In this document: positions 8,018 through 16,213 of the stretch, one piece after another | How the letters are laid out: every line of letters begins with the position of its first letter | How positions within the stretch are numbered: position 1 is the stretch's first letter | Source of the DNA: ZC4RG42 sp003242425 | GTDB taxonomy: Bacteria > Pseudomonadota > Gammaproteobacteria > Burkholderiales > SG8-39 | Direction of reading: 5' to 3' | Length of the DNA stretch: 64,000 nt | NCBI GenBank assembly: GCA_937907425.1 | Contig: CALCIE010000052.1 | Location: 6,096-70,095 of the forward strand | Position numbers and translations under genes: made by a program | Notes under the pieces: generated by a model | Database searches by the model: none | What the model was told of the DNA's origin: nothing | What the model saw: only the letters and a program-made list of their open reading frames with translations

Positions 8018-8956
8018 TCAGCCGCCGACGGCCTGGACGATGGCCTCGCGCTGTTTGGCGTCCGGCAGGCGCCCGCGGCCGGCGCTCATGTTGTCGCGTA
8101 CGTGTTCCACCTTCGACGTGGCGGGAATGGCGCAGGTCACCGCGGGATGCGAGATGACGAATTTGAGCATCAGTTGCGCCCAGCTTTCGCAATCGAGGTC
8201 CACGGCCCATTTCGGAACGGGCTTGCCGCGCAGGCGCGAGAACAGCCCCCCGCCGCCGAATGGACGGTTGACGATCACGGCGACGCCGCGTTCCCGGGCC
8301 AGCGGCAGCAGCCTGCGTTCGGCCTCGCGCTCGGCCACGGAGTAGTTGATCTGGATGAAGTCGAGCGGATGTTTCTCGACGAGCCGTGTCATCTCGTCGT
8401 GTGCGCCGGCCGTGTAGTGGGTAATGCCGACGTAGCGCACCTTCCCGGCCGCCTTCCATTCGCGCAGCGTGGCCAGATGCGTCTCCACGTCCAGGAGGTT
8501 GTGCACCTGCATGAGGTCGATGCGTTCGGTGCGCAGCTTGCGCATCGACGCCTCCATCTGCTCGACGCCGGCCTGCCGCCCCGAGGTCCAGACCTTGGTC
8601 GCGAGGAAGAGCTTGTCCGCAAGGCCGAGCTCGTGCGCGAGATCGCCCACCACTTCTTCGGCAGCGCCGTACATGGGCGAGGAATCGATCACGCGCCCGC
8701 CCATGCCCGCGAAGGTCTGCAATACCTCCTTGAGCGGGGCGCGTGAAGCGGGCGAGGCGTCCACGTCGAAGGTCTGCCATGTTCCCAGGCCGATCACCGG
8801 CAGCGGCTCGCCGCTCGAGGGAATCCTGCGCGTCCGCATCGCCTCCACGATGAGCGTGCCGCGTCGGAGATCGCCCTCGGCGGCGTGCGCGGCGAAGGGC
8901 ATCACGGATGCGCCGGCCAGTAGGCGCAGTGCTTCACGTCGGTTCATTGCGGTCAT
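8018..8956 (-). CDS. Aldo/keto reductase with twin-arginine signal peptide
   Basis: 312 residues from the ATG at 8956 (AGGA site 7 nt upstream); a second in-frame ATG at 8947 is possible. The N-terminus carries a Tat-type signal: RREALRLL (6-13), a hydrophobic stretch and FAAHA-A. The reductase barrel then shows the full catalytic tetrad: Asp91 and Tyr96 in IDSSPMYG, Lys121 in LATKVW, His152 in MQVHNLLD. Tat export moves folded, cofactor-loaded enzymes to the periplasm, where NADPH is normally not regenerated. That makes the location interesting. The gene overlaps the 3' end of the upstream transporter gene by 23 nt, which argues for coupled expression. Confidence 0.85.
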   Translation of the reverse strand: MTAMNRREALRLLAGASVMPFAAHAAEGDLRRGTLIVEAMRTRRIPSSGEPLPVIGLGTWQTFDVDASPASRAPLKEVLQTFAGMGGRVIDSSPMYGAAEEVVGDLAHELGLADKLFLATKVWTSGRQAGVEQMEASMRKLRTERIDLMQVHNLLDVETHLATLREWKAAGKVRYVGITHYTAGAHDEMTRLVEKHPLDFIQINYSVAEREAERRLLPLARERGVAVIVNRPFGGGGLFSRLRGKPVPKWAVDLDCESWAQLMLKFVISHPAVTCAIPATSKVEHVRDNMSAGRGRLPDAKQREAIVQAVGG

Positions 8957-10175
8957 GTCGTCGTCCTGTGCGCAGGCCCGTGGCGAGCCAGAGCAGGGCC
9001 ACGGGCAGGCCCATCCACAGTATGGCATCCAGGCCTGCGCCCCGGATGCCGGCGACCGCCCAGGCGGAGAGCGCATCGTTCGCCCGGTACACGGCCGTGT
9101 CGATGAAGTTCTTCGCCTTGTAGCGGCTCTCGGGTTCGACGGTGGTGTAGATCATCTCGCGCCCCGGACGCATCAGCGCATAGTCGCCGGCGCGGTGAAT
9201 CCATTGCACCGCCGCCACGGCGATCGCCGAACGCCACGCGAGCAGCATGCCCAGTCCGCCCAGCACCAGCGCCGGTACCACCGACAGCGCGGTCCGCAGC
9301 CCGCCGCGGACGACCACGCGCCGTGTCACAAAGAGTTGCACCGTGATCGCGAGCGTGTTCACCGCCAGATCGATGGCGGCGAAAAAGGACGTGCGTTCGC
9401 CCGAATCCGGGAAACGCTCGCGGGCGAGGTCCAGCTGTTCGACGTAGAGAACAGTCGAAACGGCGCTGTAGCAGATCACCAGCAGGGCGATGCCGCGCAG
9501 GCCCGGACGCCGCAGGGTCAGCGTGATGCCGGCGAGGATCGAGCCGCCTATGGGCCGCACGGCCGAGGGACCATGCACCGCCGCATGGCGGCCCAGCGCG
9601 ACCATGCAGAGCGTCGCCGCTGCGAGCAGGGTTGCGGACAGCGCGAGCAGTCCGTCGACCGTCAGGTATCGCGCCAGGACGGTAGTGAGCGCCGGACCGA
9701 GCAGTGCGCCCGTGGTGCCTCCGGCAGCGATGTGGCCGTACAGCCGGTGCGACTGCTCCTTGCCGAACACGTCGCTCACCCGGCTCCAGAACAGCGAGAC
9801 CACGAGCAGATTGAAGACGCTCAGCCAGATGAAGAACGCGGCGGCTTTTGTTGTGGTGACGCCGGCGGAGAAGGCGAGCTGAAAGCCCAGCAGGGTGGCG
9901 ATCACGGCTGCGTAGACCACGGGCAGCACTTTCGAGCGCTGCAGATGCCTCACCACGGCGCCGAACACAGGAACCACGAGCAGCGTGGCGACGAAGGTGC
10001 CCGTGAACAGCCACTGCAGATGCTGGACGCCGGTCTGTACGCCCATTTCGTCGCGTACCGGGCGCAGGATGTAGTAGCTGCACAGGAGCAGGAGAAAAGC
10101 GGAGAACGCGAGCGAGACGCGCGGCCATTCGCCGGCAGGCCAGCTTCGTCGATCAGACGTCGTATCCGTGCTCAT
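8934..10175 (-). CDS. MFS-type transporter related to NTP/NDP (ATP:ADP) translocases
   Basis: 413 residues with about 12 hydrophobic segments. The first helix region YYILRPVRDEMG and the late motif YKAKNFIDTAVYRANDALSAW are typical of the bacterial branch of nucleotide-exchange transporters (Npt/Tlc-like, COG3202), which is found in free-living bacteria with unknown substrates. The final helices end in a basic tail. It is the first gene of a leftward operon with the Tat aldo/keto reductase (overlapping) and the SDR. The divergent neighbour is pagL, about 120 bp away. The fold call is firm; nucleotide transport is not demonstrated for such free-living homologues. Confidence 0.75.
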   Translation of the reverse strand: MSTDTTSDRRSWPAGEWPRVSLAFSAFLLLLCSYYILRPVRDEMGVQTGVQHLQWLFTGTFVATLLVVPVFGAVVRHLQRSKVLPVVYAAVIATLLGFQLAFSAGVTTTKAAAFFIWLSVFNLLVVSLFWSRVSDVFGKEQSHRLYGHIAAGGTTGALLGPALTTVLARYLTVDGLLALSATLLAAATLCMVALGRHAAVHGPSAVRPIGGSILAGITLTLRRPGLRGIALLVICYSAVSTVLYVEQLDLARERFPDSGERTSFFAAIDLAVNTLAITVQLFVTRRVVVRGGLRTALSVVPALVLGGLGMLLAWRSAIAVAAVQWIHRAGDYALMRPGREMIYTTVEPESRYKAKNFIDTAVYRANDALSAWAVAGIRGAGLDAILWMGLPVALLWLATGLRTGRRHDRNEPT

Positions 10176-10295
10176 CCCCGCATGCTAGCGCACATGCGCG
10201 CTGCGTCTTGGTGACGATTTGAACGTACAGCCGCTCGTCTGCCCAGGGAACGGCGTTTGCTGCAGGGCCTCGATCCCAGCCAAACGGAATGAGGT

Positions 10296-10838
10296 ATGCG
10301 GAAGGGCGGAGCGCAATGCGTCGCGGCGCTGTTGTTGAGCATCTTGCCCGCCGCGCAGTCTGCGGCGGTGGATGCGGGTATCGAATTCGGCCGAGGGAAA
10401 TCCAAGGATGCCTCTGAATCGGATCTCCTCAGGCTGGTCGCCCGCGGTCTCGTGCTCGGCGACGGGGAAGGGAAAGCGGCCTCCTGGTCGCTGTGGTGGG
10501 AGGCGTCGGTCGGCACCTGGCGCTACGATACGGAGAGCGGACGCAAACAGCTTCTCGATATCGGCACGGCGCCGTCGCTGAGGTACATGAGCCGGGGCAC
10601 CGCGGGCTTTTTCGGCGAGCTGAGCGTCGGCGTGCACTACCTGAGCCGGCGTTACGTGCGCGGCGAGAACGAGTTTTCCACCCGGGTACAGTTTTCGCCC
10701 ACTCTGGGCGTGGGTTATCGCTTCGAGAGCGGCGCGGGCGAGATCGCGTTGCGCTACCAGCACCTGTCCAATGCGGACATCAAGCGGCCGAATCCCGGTG
10801 TGGAGTTTCTGTTGCTGAGCGTCAGTCGGAAGTTCTGA
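10296..10838 (+). CDS. pagL: Lipid A 3-O-deacylase, PagL family
   Basis: 180 residues: a signal peptide (about 1-23, cut near QSA-A) followed by an eight-strand outer-membrane barrel pattern ending in a terminal phenylalanine. The family's catalytic residues are present in YQHLSNA and PNPGVE: His156, Ser158 and Glu170, matching the His-Ser-Glu triad of Pseudomonas PagL. The enzyme removes the 3-position acyl chain from lipid A in the outer membrane, altering envelope charge packing and immune recognition. The start at 10296 has a purine-rich site (GGAATGAGG) upstream, partly too close. It is a single gene, divergent from the transporter operon. Confidence 0.88.
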   Translation: MRKGGAQCVAALLLSILPAAQSAAVDAGIEFGRGKSKDASESDLLRLVARGLVLGDGEGKAASWSLWWEASVGTWRYDTESGRKQLLDIGTAPSLRYMSRGTAGFFGELSVGVHYLSRRYVRGENEFSTRVQFSPTLGVGYRFESGAGEIALRYQHLSNADIKRPNPGVEFLLLSVSRKF

Positions 10839-10960
10839 CGGAAACGCCGGCTGGCAGAGCGGACCGCCGAAATGAAACGAGGCGCCTCTAGTGTTGCCGG
10901 CTATCGGGTGAACAGCCGTCGGAAGCGGGGTTGCCGCCGCTTGCCGGCGCTCGAACAGCC

Positions 10961-12010
10961 TCAGTTGCCGGCCTTGTAGGGCGTATTCACCGCAAAGTGT
11001 CCCACGGGCTTCCAAGGCATTTTTGCGAGCCCGAATCTGCGCAATTGCTGCAATACCCGGATGCTGACACAAGCGGTGCGGTTTCTGAACATCGGCAGGG
11101 ACAGGGGATCGAGCCCCAGCCACGGCAGATAGGGATTGCGGCGAAGCGATGCGTAGAGCTCGACGCGCACGGTCGGGCGGGTCGACAGTGTGCGTGCGTG
11201 GAAGCCCATCGTATCGGCCACAACCAGCGTATTGCCCCGGACCACCATCTTCTTCGGCTCGGGCAGGTTCATGCGGCGCAGATCTTCGAGTGTCGCACGG
11301 AACGAGCCCCGGGCATGGTAGGGAATGGGATGGTGGCGGGCGGTAATGCTCTGCTCGCGTTCCCAGGCCAGCCGTTCCGGCGTCATGCGGTGAGAGCCGG
11401 GTACGTAGGCGAAAGGCCCGTCGTCCGGGCCGACATCGTGCAGGAACAGCCAGGCCTTGGCGGTGGAGTGGAAGGTGTCCGCATGCAGAACGGATTGCGG
11501 GTCGGGCTTGCCGTCCGGCAGACCGGCCAGCACGGCCTGAATCCAATAGGTCGGTTCGCCTTTGGTCGAGGCGATGTACCGAAGCGCGTCCTTCAACGTC
11601 CGGTCGGCGCCCACCCGTGCAAGTCCGGGGCAGCGCGAGGCGAGGGCGTCGAAGTCCAGCGGAACGCGCCGGGTGATGCAGTTGCCCTGGCGCATCTCGC
11701 GCACGTCCCATGTCGCGTCGAGAACTTCGGCGCGGATTTGCTCGAAGAACTCCTGCGGCAGGAAATTCTCTTTGACGATGTAGCCGTCGCGTTCGAACGC
11801 CCGGCGATCCTCCTCCGTCAGGCTCAGAATGCGTGCCAACCGCCGTCGCCGGTATGCCGCCATCGCGGCCGCGAGCCGTACCCGATACTCGTGAAGTCCC
11901 CATTCGTTCAGCCGTCGGCTGCCGATGACGGGATTGTCGACAAAGGACTTGGCGCCGGAGGCGAGCGCGGCAACCCAGAGGGGGGCTTTGAGTATTGCGG
12001 TGGCTCTCAA
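10961..12010 (-). CDS. Phytanoyl-CoA dioxygenase (PhyH) family Fe(II)/2-oxoglutarate oxygenase
   Basis: 349 residues. The iron-binding facial triad is visible as HAD (His176, Asp178) and a distal His271 in GFHARTL, followed by a 2-oxoglutarate-binding arginine near 282 (TVRVELY). PhyH enzymes hydroxylate lipids, amino acids or natural-product intermediates. The substrate here is unknown. The gene points away from the hydrolase-P450 pair across a 199-bp gap, so it may share a divergent control region with them. Two oxygenases side by side suggest an oxidative tailoring function. The N-terminal 60 residues (hydrophobic start, then Arg-rich) are not part of the catalytic fold. Confidence 0.8.
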   Translation of the reverse strand: MRATAILKAPLWVAALASGAKSFVDNPVIGSRRLNEWGLHEYRVRLAAAMAAYRRRRLARILSLTEEDRRAFERDGYIVKENFLPQEFFEQIRAEVLDATWDVREMRQGNCITRRVPLDFDALASRCPGLARVGADRTLKDALRYIASTKGEPTYWIQAVLAGLPDGKPDPQSVLHADTFHSTAKAWLFLHDVGPDDGPFAYVPGSHRMTPERLAWEREQSITARHHPIPYHARGSFRATLEDLRRMNLPEPKKMVVRGNTLVVADTMGFHARTLSTRPTVRVELYASLRRNPYLPWLGLDPLSLPMFRNRTACVSIRVLQQLRRFGLAKMPWKPVGHFAVNTPYKAGN

Positions 12011-12209
12011 GTTCGATGCCTCGAATCTTATGGTTGTGGCGCGTCTGCCGTTTGAGGGCGCCCCTCTTTAACGGGGATCAAAGCGGCGCGCTCCCCGAGA
12101 CGCGCAACCGCCTCTTTTCAGCGCGGCACATTATAAGCACCCGCTATAGTCGCACGGCGCTGTTTGCATCGGGTTCGCCAGATGTGTCACGCTTGGCGCT
12201 TGCCGCGGG

Positions 12210-13484
12210 GTGGCCCGGCAACGGGTCTCCGCGGACACGGTAAAATCGCGCGCACGAGATCGGGGAGGGGCGGACTCGCAGAGGCTGCCCGTTGGGGCTT
12301 TGCAGCGCATCACCAATCGTCACGTCTATTATTTCAGCGGCTTCGATCCGCGCGGCGCGCGCTACTACCACCGCCTCTATCGCGAGGAGGCCGCAAAGCA
12401 GGCGGCGCTGACCGGCACGCGCATCGAAGTCGGCCCGCGCTTGCGTGCCGGCGAGCTTTCCAAGGTGTGGACGGTACGCAGCGCCGGTCCGGACGGCGTG
12501 ACCGAAACGGTCTATGAATTCATGCGCTGGGACGACATCGTGCGCCGCCATTGGACGCGCAACGAGGCTCGGCTGGCCGTCGAACTGGTACGCACCGCCT
12601 GGGCATACGTTGCGAGCGGCACGTTATGGCGCATCCTGAAAACGGCCTGGCCGCCTTTCGTCACGGGGCTTTATCCGGTGCTGTATTTTCTCGCCCTGGT
12701 CACGGCGGCTGTTTTCGCGGCGCTCGGCCTGGGCGGTTGGCTGGGCCGCCAATACGGCATCGTGGCGGGCGGCGCCGGCGCGGCCGCTGCGGCGGTGGGT
12801 GTGCTGTATCTCGGCCGCCTCGTGGAAAAGCGGTTGAGGTGCTACTGGTTGCTGCGCATCTATGCCTTCACCGTGCGCCAGGCCGGAGGGCTGCCCGAGC
12901 TGGAAGCCAGGATCGACCGCTTCGCGGAATACATGGCCCGGCAGATCGCCGGCAGTCAGGCGGATGAAATACTCGTGGTGGGGCACAGCGTCGGTACCAC
13001 GATCGCCTGCTCGGCGCTTGCTCGTGCATTGGCGCGCATGCCCAAGGTCGATCGCCGCATCGCGCTCGTCACGCTCGGGCAATGCATTCCGATGCTGAGC
13101 CTGCTGCCCCAGGCGCAGAAGTTCCGGGAAGACCTTGCCCGTCTCGGGTCGCATCCCGAAGTGGAATGGATCGACTTCACCGCCCCGACAGACGGCGCCT
13201 GTTTCGCGCTGACCGATCCGCTGCAGGCCTCCGGCATCCCGGGTGTGAGGGATATCCAGCGTCCGAAACTGCTCTCGCCGCGCTTCATGACCCTGTTCGA
13301 CGCGAAAACCTACGCACGAATCCGTCGCAACTGGTTCCGCAATCACTTCCAATACCTGATGGCGGGCGACAAGGTCGGCGATTACGATTACTTCGCCATT
13401 ACAGCCGGTCCGGTGCCGCTCGCCGAGCGCTATGCGGCCCATCGTTCGGTGGTGGGCTACCGCCGCTTCAAGGTGTTCGGATGA
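12210..13484 (+). CDS. Membrane-anchored alpha/beta hydrolase-like protein
   Basis: 424 residues from the first ATG. The similarity-bearing part begins near RHVYYFSGFDPRG, so a TTG at 12300 is a possible true start. After about 145 residues there are two adjacent membrane spans (about 148-172 and 183-203), then an alpha/beta-hydrolase core with the nucleophile elbow GHSVG (Ser260). A conserved tail ends in YDYFAITAGPVPLAERYAAHRSVVGYRR. The likely role is a lipid or ester hydrolase at the inner membrane; substrate unknown. Its stop codon overlaps the P450 start (ATGA), so the two are translated as a unit. Confidence 0.7.
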   Translation: MARQRVSADTVKSRARDRGGADSQRLPVGALQRITNRHVYYFSGFDPRGARYYHRLYREEAAKQAALTGTRIEVGPRLRAGELSKVWTVRSAGPDGVTETVYEFMRWDDIVRRHWTRNEARLAVELVRTAWAYVASGTLWRILKTAWPPFVTGLYPVLYFLALVTAAVFAALGLGGWLGRQYGIVAGGAGAAAAAVGVLYLGRLVEKRLRCYWLLRIYAFTVRQAGGLPELEARIDRFAEYMARQIAGSQADEILVVGHSVGTTIACSALARALARMPKVDRRIALVTLGQCIPMLSLLPQAQKFREDLARLGSHPEVEWIDFTAPTDGACFALTDPLQASGIPGVRDIQRPKLLSPRFMTLFDAKTYARIRRNWFRNHFQYLMAGDKVGDYDYFAITAGPVPLAERYAAHRSVVGYRRFKVFG

Positions 13485-14908
13485 GCAAATTCTGCCCCGT
13501 CTACCCGAAACCCAAGACCAGCCGTGCGTCGCTGCTGTGGATGTTCTTCCGCAAGCGCCGCTCGTGGCTCGACGGGCTGTTCGAGCGCAGTTACAGAATG
13601 AAAATGGGGCAGGTCCTGTTGCCGGGCCTGGACGTCTACATGGTCAACCAGCCGGAGCTGGTGCGGCGCATCCTGGTGACCGAGGCGGAGAAGTTTCCCA
13701 AGCACAAGTTGCTCGGCATGATGCTCGAGCCGCTGCTGGGGGAGAGCATTTTCACGACCAACGGCGCGATCTGGGAGATGCAGCGGCGCATGCTGGACCC
13801 CGCCTTCGCCCAGGCACGGTTGAAGAACGTGTTCCCGCTCATGCGCGACGCGGGCATCGCGCTGTGCGAGCGGTTGGACCGGTTGCAGGACGGCGCCGTC
13901 CACGATCTGGAAGTGGAGATGACGCACGTCACCGCCGACATCATCTTCCGCACCATCCTTTCCCAGAAGCTCGACGGCGACAATGCGCGCAAGGTCTTCG
14001 ACGCGTTCACCCGGTTCCAGGCGCTCGCGCCGCGCGTGCTCCTGCCCCGGCTTTATCGCCTTCCCGCATGGTTGAGGCCGTCCAAAACGGAGCGTCGGCT
14101 ACGGGAGGCGGGGAACGAGATCCGCTCCCTGCTCGAGCACTTCATCCGCCCGCGCTACGAGGCCTGTCGCGCCGGCAATCCGGGCGAATACCAGGACATT
14201 CTCTCGGTCCTGCTCGACGTCGCCGATCCGGAAACGGGCAAGCGCTTCGACTACGAGGAACTCGTGGATCAGGTGGCGATGCTCTTCCTTGCCGGCCATG
14301 AGACCTCGGCGAGCGCGCTTTCCTGGTCGCTCTATCTCATCGCCTCGGTGCCCGAGATCCAGCAGCGCATGTACGAAGAGGGGCGTGCCGTGCTCGGCAG
14401 GCGCGAGCCGGATTACGCCGACATCAAGAAGCTGCGCGTGCACTGGAACGTCTTCCGGGAGGCGTTACGGCTCTACCCGCCGGTGGGCTTTTTCGCGCGT
14501 GAAGTGACGCAAACCACGCGCATGAGAGACAAGACCATGTCGCCCGGCGCGTCGGTCGTGATCTCGCCCTGGCTGATCCACCGGCACCGCGAGCTGTGGG
14601 AGCGGCCGGACGAATTCGATCCCGATCGCCACGATTCGCCGGAAGCCAGGGAATCGCTCCGTTGCGCTTACCTGCCCTTCGGCATGGGGCCGCGTGTCTG
14701 CATCGGGGCCGCATTCGCCATGCAGGAAGCGGTGCTGATCCTGGCGATGCTCGTGCAGCGCTATCGCTTCGAAGCGGTACCCGGTTTCGAACCGCGGCCC
14801 GTGGGCCGGCTCACGGTGCGCTCCGAAAACGGTATTCGCGTTCGACTGAACAAACGGTCGGAGGCGGACGAAGCGCCGGCCGTTCGCGCCGAGGCGCTCA
14901 GGGGATAA
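13481..14908 (+). CDS. Cytochrome P450
   Basis: 475 residues, standard for a soluble bacterial P450. Landmarks in order: the I-helix oxygen-activation motif AGHETS (271-276), the K-helix ExxR (Glu327-Arg330, EALRLYPP), and the heme-binding loop FGMGPRVCIG with Cys407 as thiolate ligand. It resembles the CYP102/CYP4-like lineage more than terpene P450s (RLYPP, WERPDEFDPDR). No ferredoxin or reductase is encoded nearby, so redox partners must come from elsewhere. The ATG overlaps the upstream hydrolase stop by 4 nt. The pairing suggests oxidation and hydrolysis of the same lipid-like substrate, but that is inference. Confidence 0.9.
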   Translation: MSKFCPVYPKPKTSRASLLWMFFRKRRSWLDGLFERSYRMKMGQVLLPGLDVYMVNQPELVRRILVTEAEKFPKHKLLGMMLEPLLGESIFTTNGAIWEMQRRMLDPAFAQARLKNVFPLMRDAGIALCERLDRLQDGAVHDLEVEMTHVTADIIFRTILSQKLDGDNARKVFDAFTRFQALAPRVLLPRLYRLPAWLRPSKTERRLREAGNEIRSLLEHFIRPRYEACRAGNPGEYQDILSVLLDVADPETGKRFDYEELVDQVAMLFLAGHETSASALSWSLYLIASVPEIQQRMYEEGRAVLGRREPDYADIKKLRVHWNVFREALRLYPPVGFFAREVTQTTRMRDKTMSPGASVVISPWLIHRHRELWERPDEFDPDRHDSPEARESLRCAYLPFGMGPRVCIGAAFAMQEAVLILAMLVQRYRFEAVPGFEPRPVGRLTVRSENGIRVRLNKRSEADEAPAVRAEALRG

Positions 14909-14922
14909 GCGTCAATGAAAGC

Positions 14923-14950
14923 GCATCTTCCGTTTCCCTGAGGAAGATGC
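14923..14950 (+). terminator. Inverted repeat after the P450 gene
   Basis: A perfect 9-bp stem (GCATCTTCC / GGAAGATGC) with a 10-nt loop lies 15 nt past the P450 stop. No T-run follows, so it may be an mRNA-stabilising or weak terminating hairpin rather than a classic intrinsic terminator. Confidence 0.4.
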
Positions 14951-14978
14951 CGGTCTTGCAACGTAGAAGCAGATAAAA

Positions 14979-15323
14979 GTGAACGAAAGACTCCTCGGCT
15001 TTCTGCTCATGTGTTTACTCGTGCCGATGGCGATCATCGGCTATTTCGTCCTCGTCTTCGTCGGTTTGTTCGGCAAGACGGAGCGGGGCAGGGCGGGCGT
15101 GCGCGCGCTGGACCATTTCGTCAACGCCACGGTCTTCAACGGCTACGCCTGGGAATCCGTATCCTCGCACGCCTGGCGCAAGCGCGACCGTCGATGGGCG
15201 AAGATCGTCATCTGGCTTACCGACCATCTGCAGAAGGATCACTGCATGCGTGCGAACAAGCGCGAGCAGGCGGTGGTGGACCTGGTGGAGAAGAAGGGGC
15301 TGCACAAGCAGACCATGTGGTAG
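14979..15323 (+). CDS. Small membrane protein of unknown function
   Basis: 114 residues from a GTG start at 14979 (upstream sequence GAAGCAGATAAAAGT has only a weak ribosome site). One N-terminal membrane span (LLGFLLMCLLVPMAIIGYFVLVFVGLF) is followed by a charged region of about 80 residues with several Trp and His (WESVSSHAWRKRDRRW) and a basic C-terminus. It lies 70 bp downstream of the P450 gene and a hairpin, in the same direction. Family not recognised. The charged tail after a single span resembles small phage or plasmid-borne proteins, but nothing else here is phage-like. Confidence 0.6.
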   Translation: MNERLLGFLLMCLLVPMAIIGYFVLVFVGLFGKTERGRAGVRALDHFVNATVFNGYAWESVSSHAWRKRDRRWAKIVIWLTDHLQKDHCMRANKREQAVVDLVEKKGLHKQTMW

Positions 15324-15346
15324 CGTCGCGTTGCTAGGGCGTACCG

Positions 15347-16213
15347 CTACCTGACTGTGTAGCGAGCGGCGGCTTCATCGAAGACGCCTTCGAGCGCCTC
15401 CAGCAGGCTGCGCCTGCCGCTTTCCAACTGCGCGCGTACCCGCGAGGTGTGAACCATGCGGATTTCCACGGGAATGCGCGTACAGCCGAGCATGGATGCG
15501 ATCGCGCATCGGTGCTGGGCTCCCGGCAGCTTGACCAACGCGCCGTTTCCCGCGATGGCTACGCCGATTTCCCGGTCGGGCACAAAGAGGCCGGCGGATT
15601 CCGAATGACCCACGACGCCGTTTGCGCGGATGGACTCCACCAGCCGGAGCACGTTCTCGAAGTAGCGATCCAGCTCGGCCCGTGAAGCGAGCTTCGTTCT
15701 GCGGCGGCTCGGCGGGTTGCCGGTTTCGATCTGCTTCAGCATCCGCCCGTAGGTCGGCGTGGCGCGGAAGTCGAAACGCGCGGCAAACAGCTCTTCGATT
15801 TCCTTGAATACGGCTGTATTGCCGAGCGGCCGCGTCAGTTCCGCGATGGGGGCGCCGCAGAAGAAGTAGTCGCTGGTATGGAGCCGCGTTTGCCCGTCGG
15901 TGAGCCAGTCCGGCAGCTCGGCGCCGATCGAACCGGGCGACACCTGCAGGAGCAGCCGCCGGCCGAAACAGGCCTGGGCATACTGCGGCGGGCATTGGAA
16001 CCCCGCGTTTCGCTCGCAGGACGCGATCCAATGGCGCATTCGTACGGAGAAGAGGGCGCGGCTGCGGTACAGGACTGAGAGGCGCTTTGCCAGCGCGACC
16101 CTTCTCGATCGTCGTAAAAGGTCCTCCGGCCGGATCGCGCCGGCCTGCACCTGGATCCAGCGCGGCGCGGCGTCAGGCGCTCGCCCGCTTTTCGGCGAAA
16201 TCGACTTGTGCAT
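15347..16213 (-). CDS. ParB/sulfiredoxin-like domain protein linked to capsule genes
   Basis: 288 residues. The C-terminal third (about 190-260) has the ParB/Srx-fold pattern: IGVAIAGNGALVKL, then LPGAQHRCAIA (about residue 224), then a strand (IPVEIRMVH). The N-terminal region is Arg-rich with several Cys (SCERNAGFQCPPQYAQACF) and has no recognised domain. Its start overlaps the end of kpsS by 41 nt, which implies co-translation with capsule functions. Proteins of this fold bind DNA (ParB), or nucleotides or phosphate (Srx and kinase-like variants). Here a role in nucleotide-sugar or phosphate chemistry is as likely as DNA binding. Function unassigned. Confidence 0.6.
   Translation of the reverse strand: MHKSISPKSGRAPDAAPRWIQVQAGAIRPEDLLRRSRRVALAKRLSVLYRSRALFSVRMRHWIASCERNAGFQCPPQYAQACFGRRLLLQVSPGSIGAELPDWLTDGQTRLHTSDYFFCGAPIAELTRPLGNTAVFKEIEELFAARFDFRATPTYGRMLKQIETGNPPSRRRTKLASRAELDRYFENVLRLVESIRANGVVGHSESAGLFVPDREIGVAIAGNGALVKLPGAQHRCAIASMLGCTRIPVEIRMVHTSRVRAQLESGRRSLLEALEGVFDEAAARYTVR

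Noticed and set aside
12141..12150. TATAGT as a -10 element for the hydrolase-P450 operon
   Set aside because: No acceptable -35 hexamer at 16-19 bp and uncertain start codon of the first gene.
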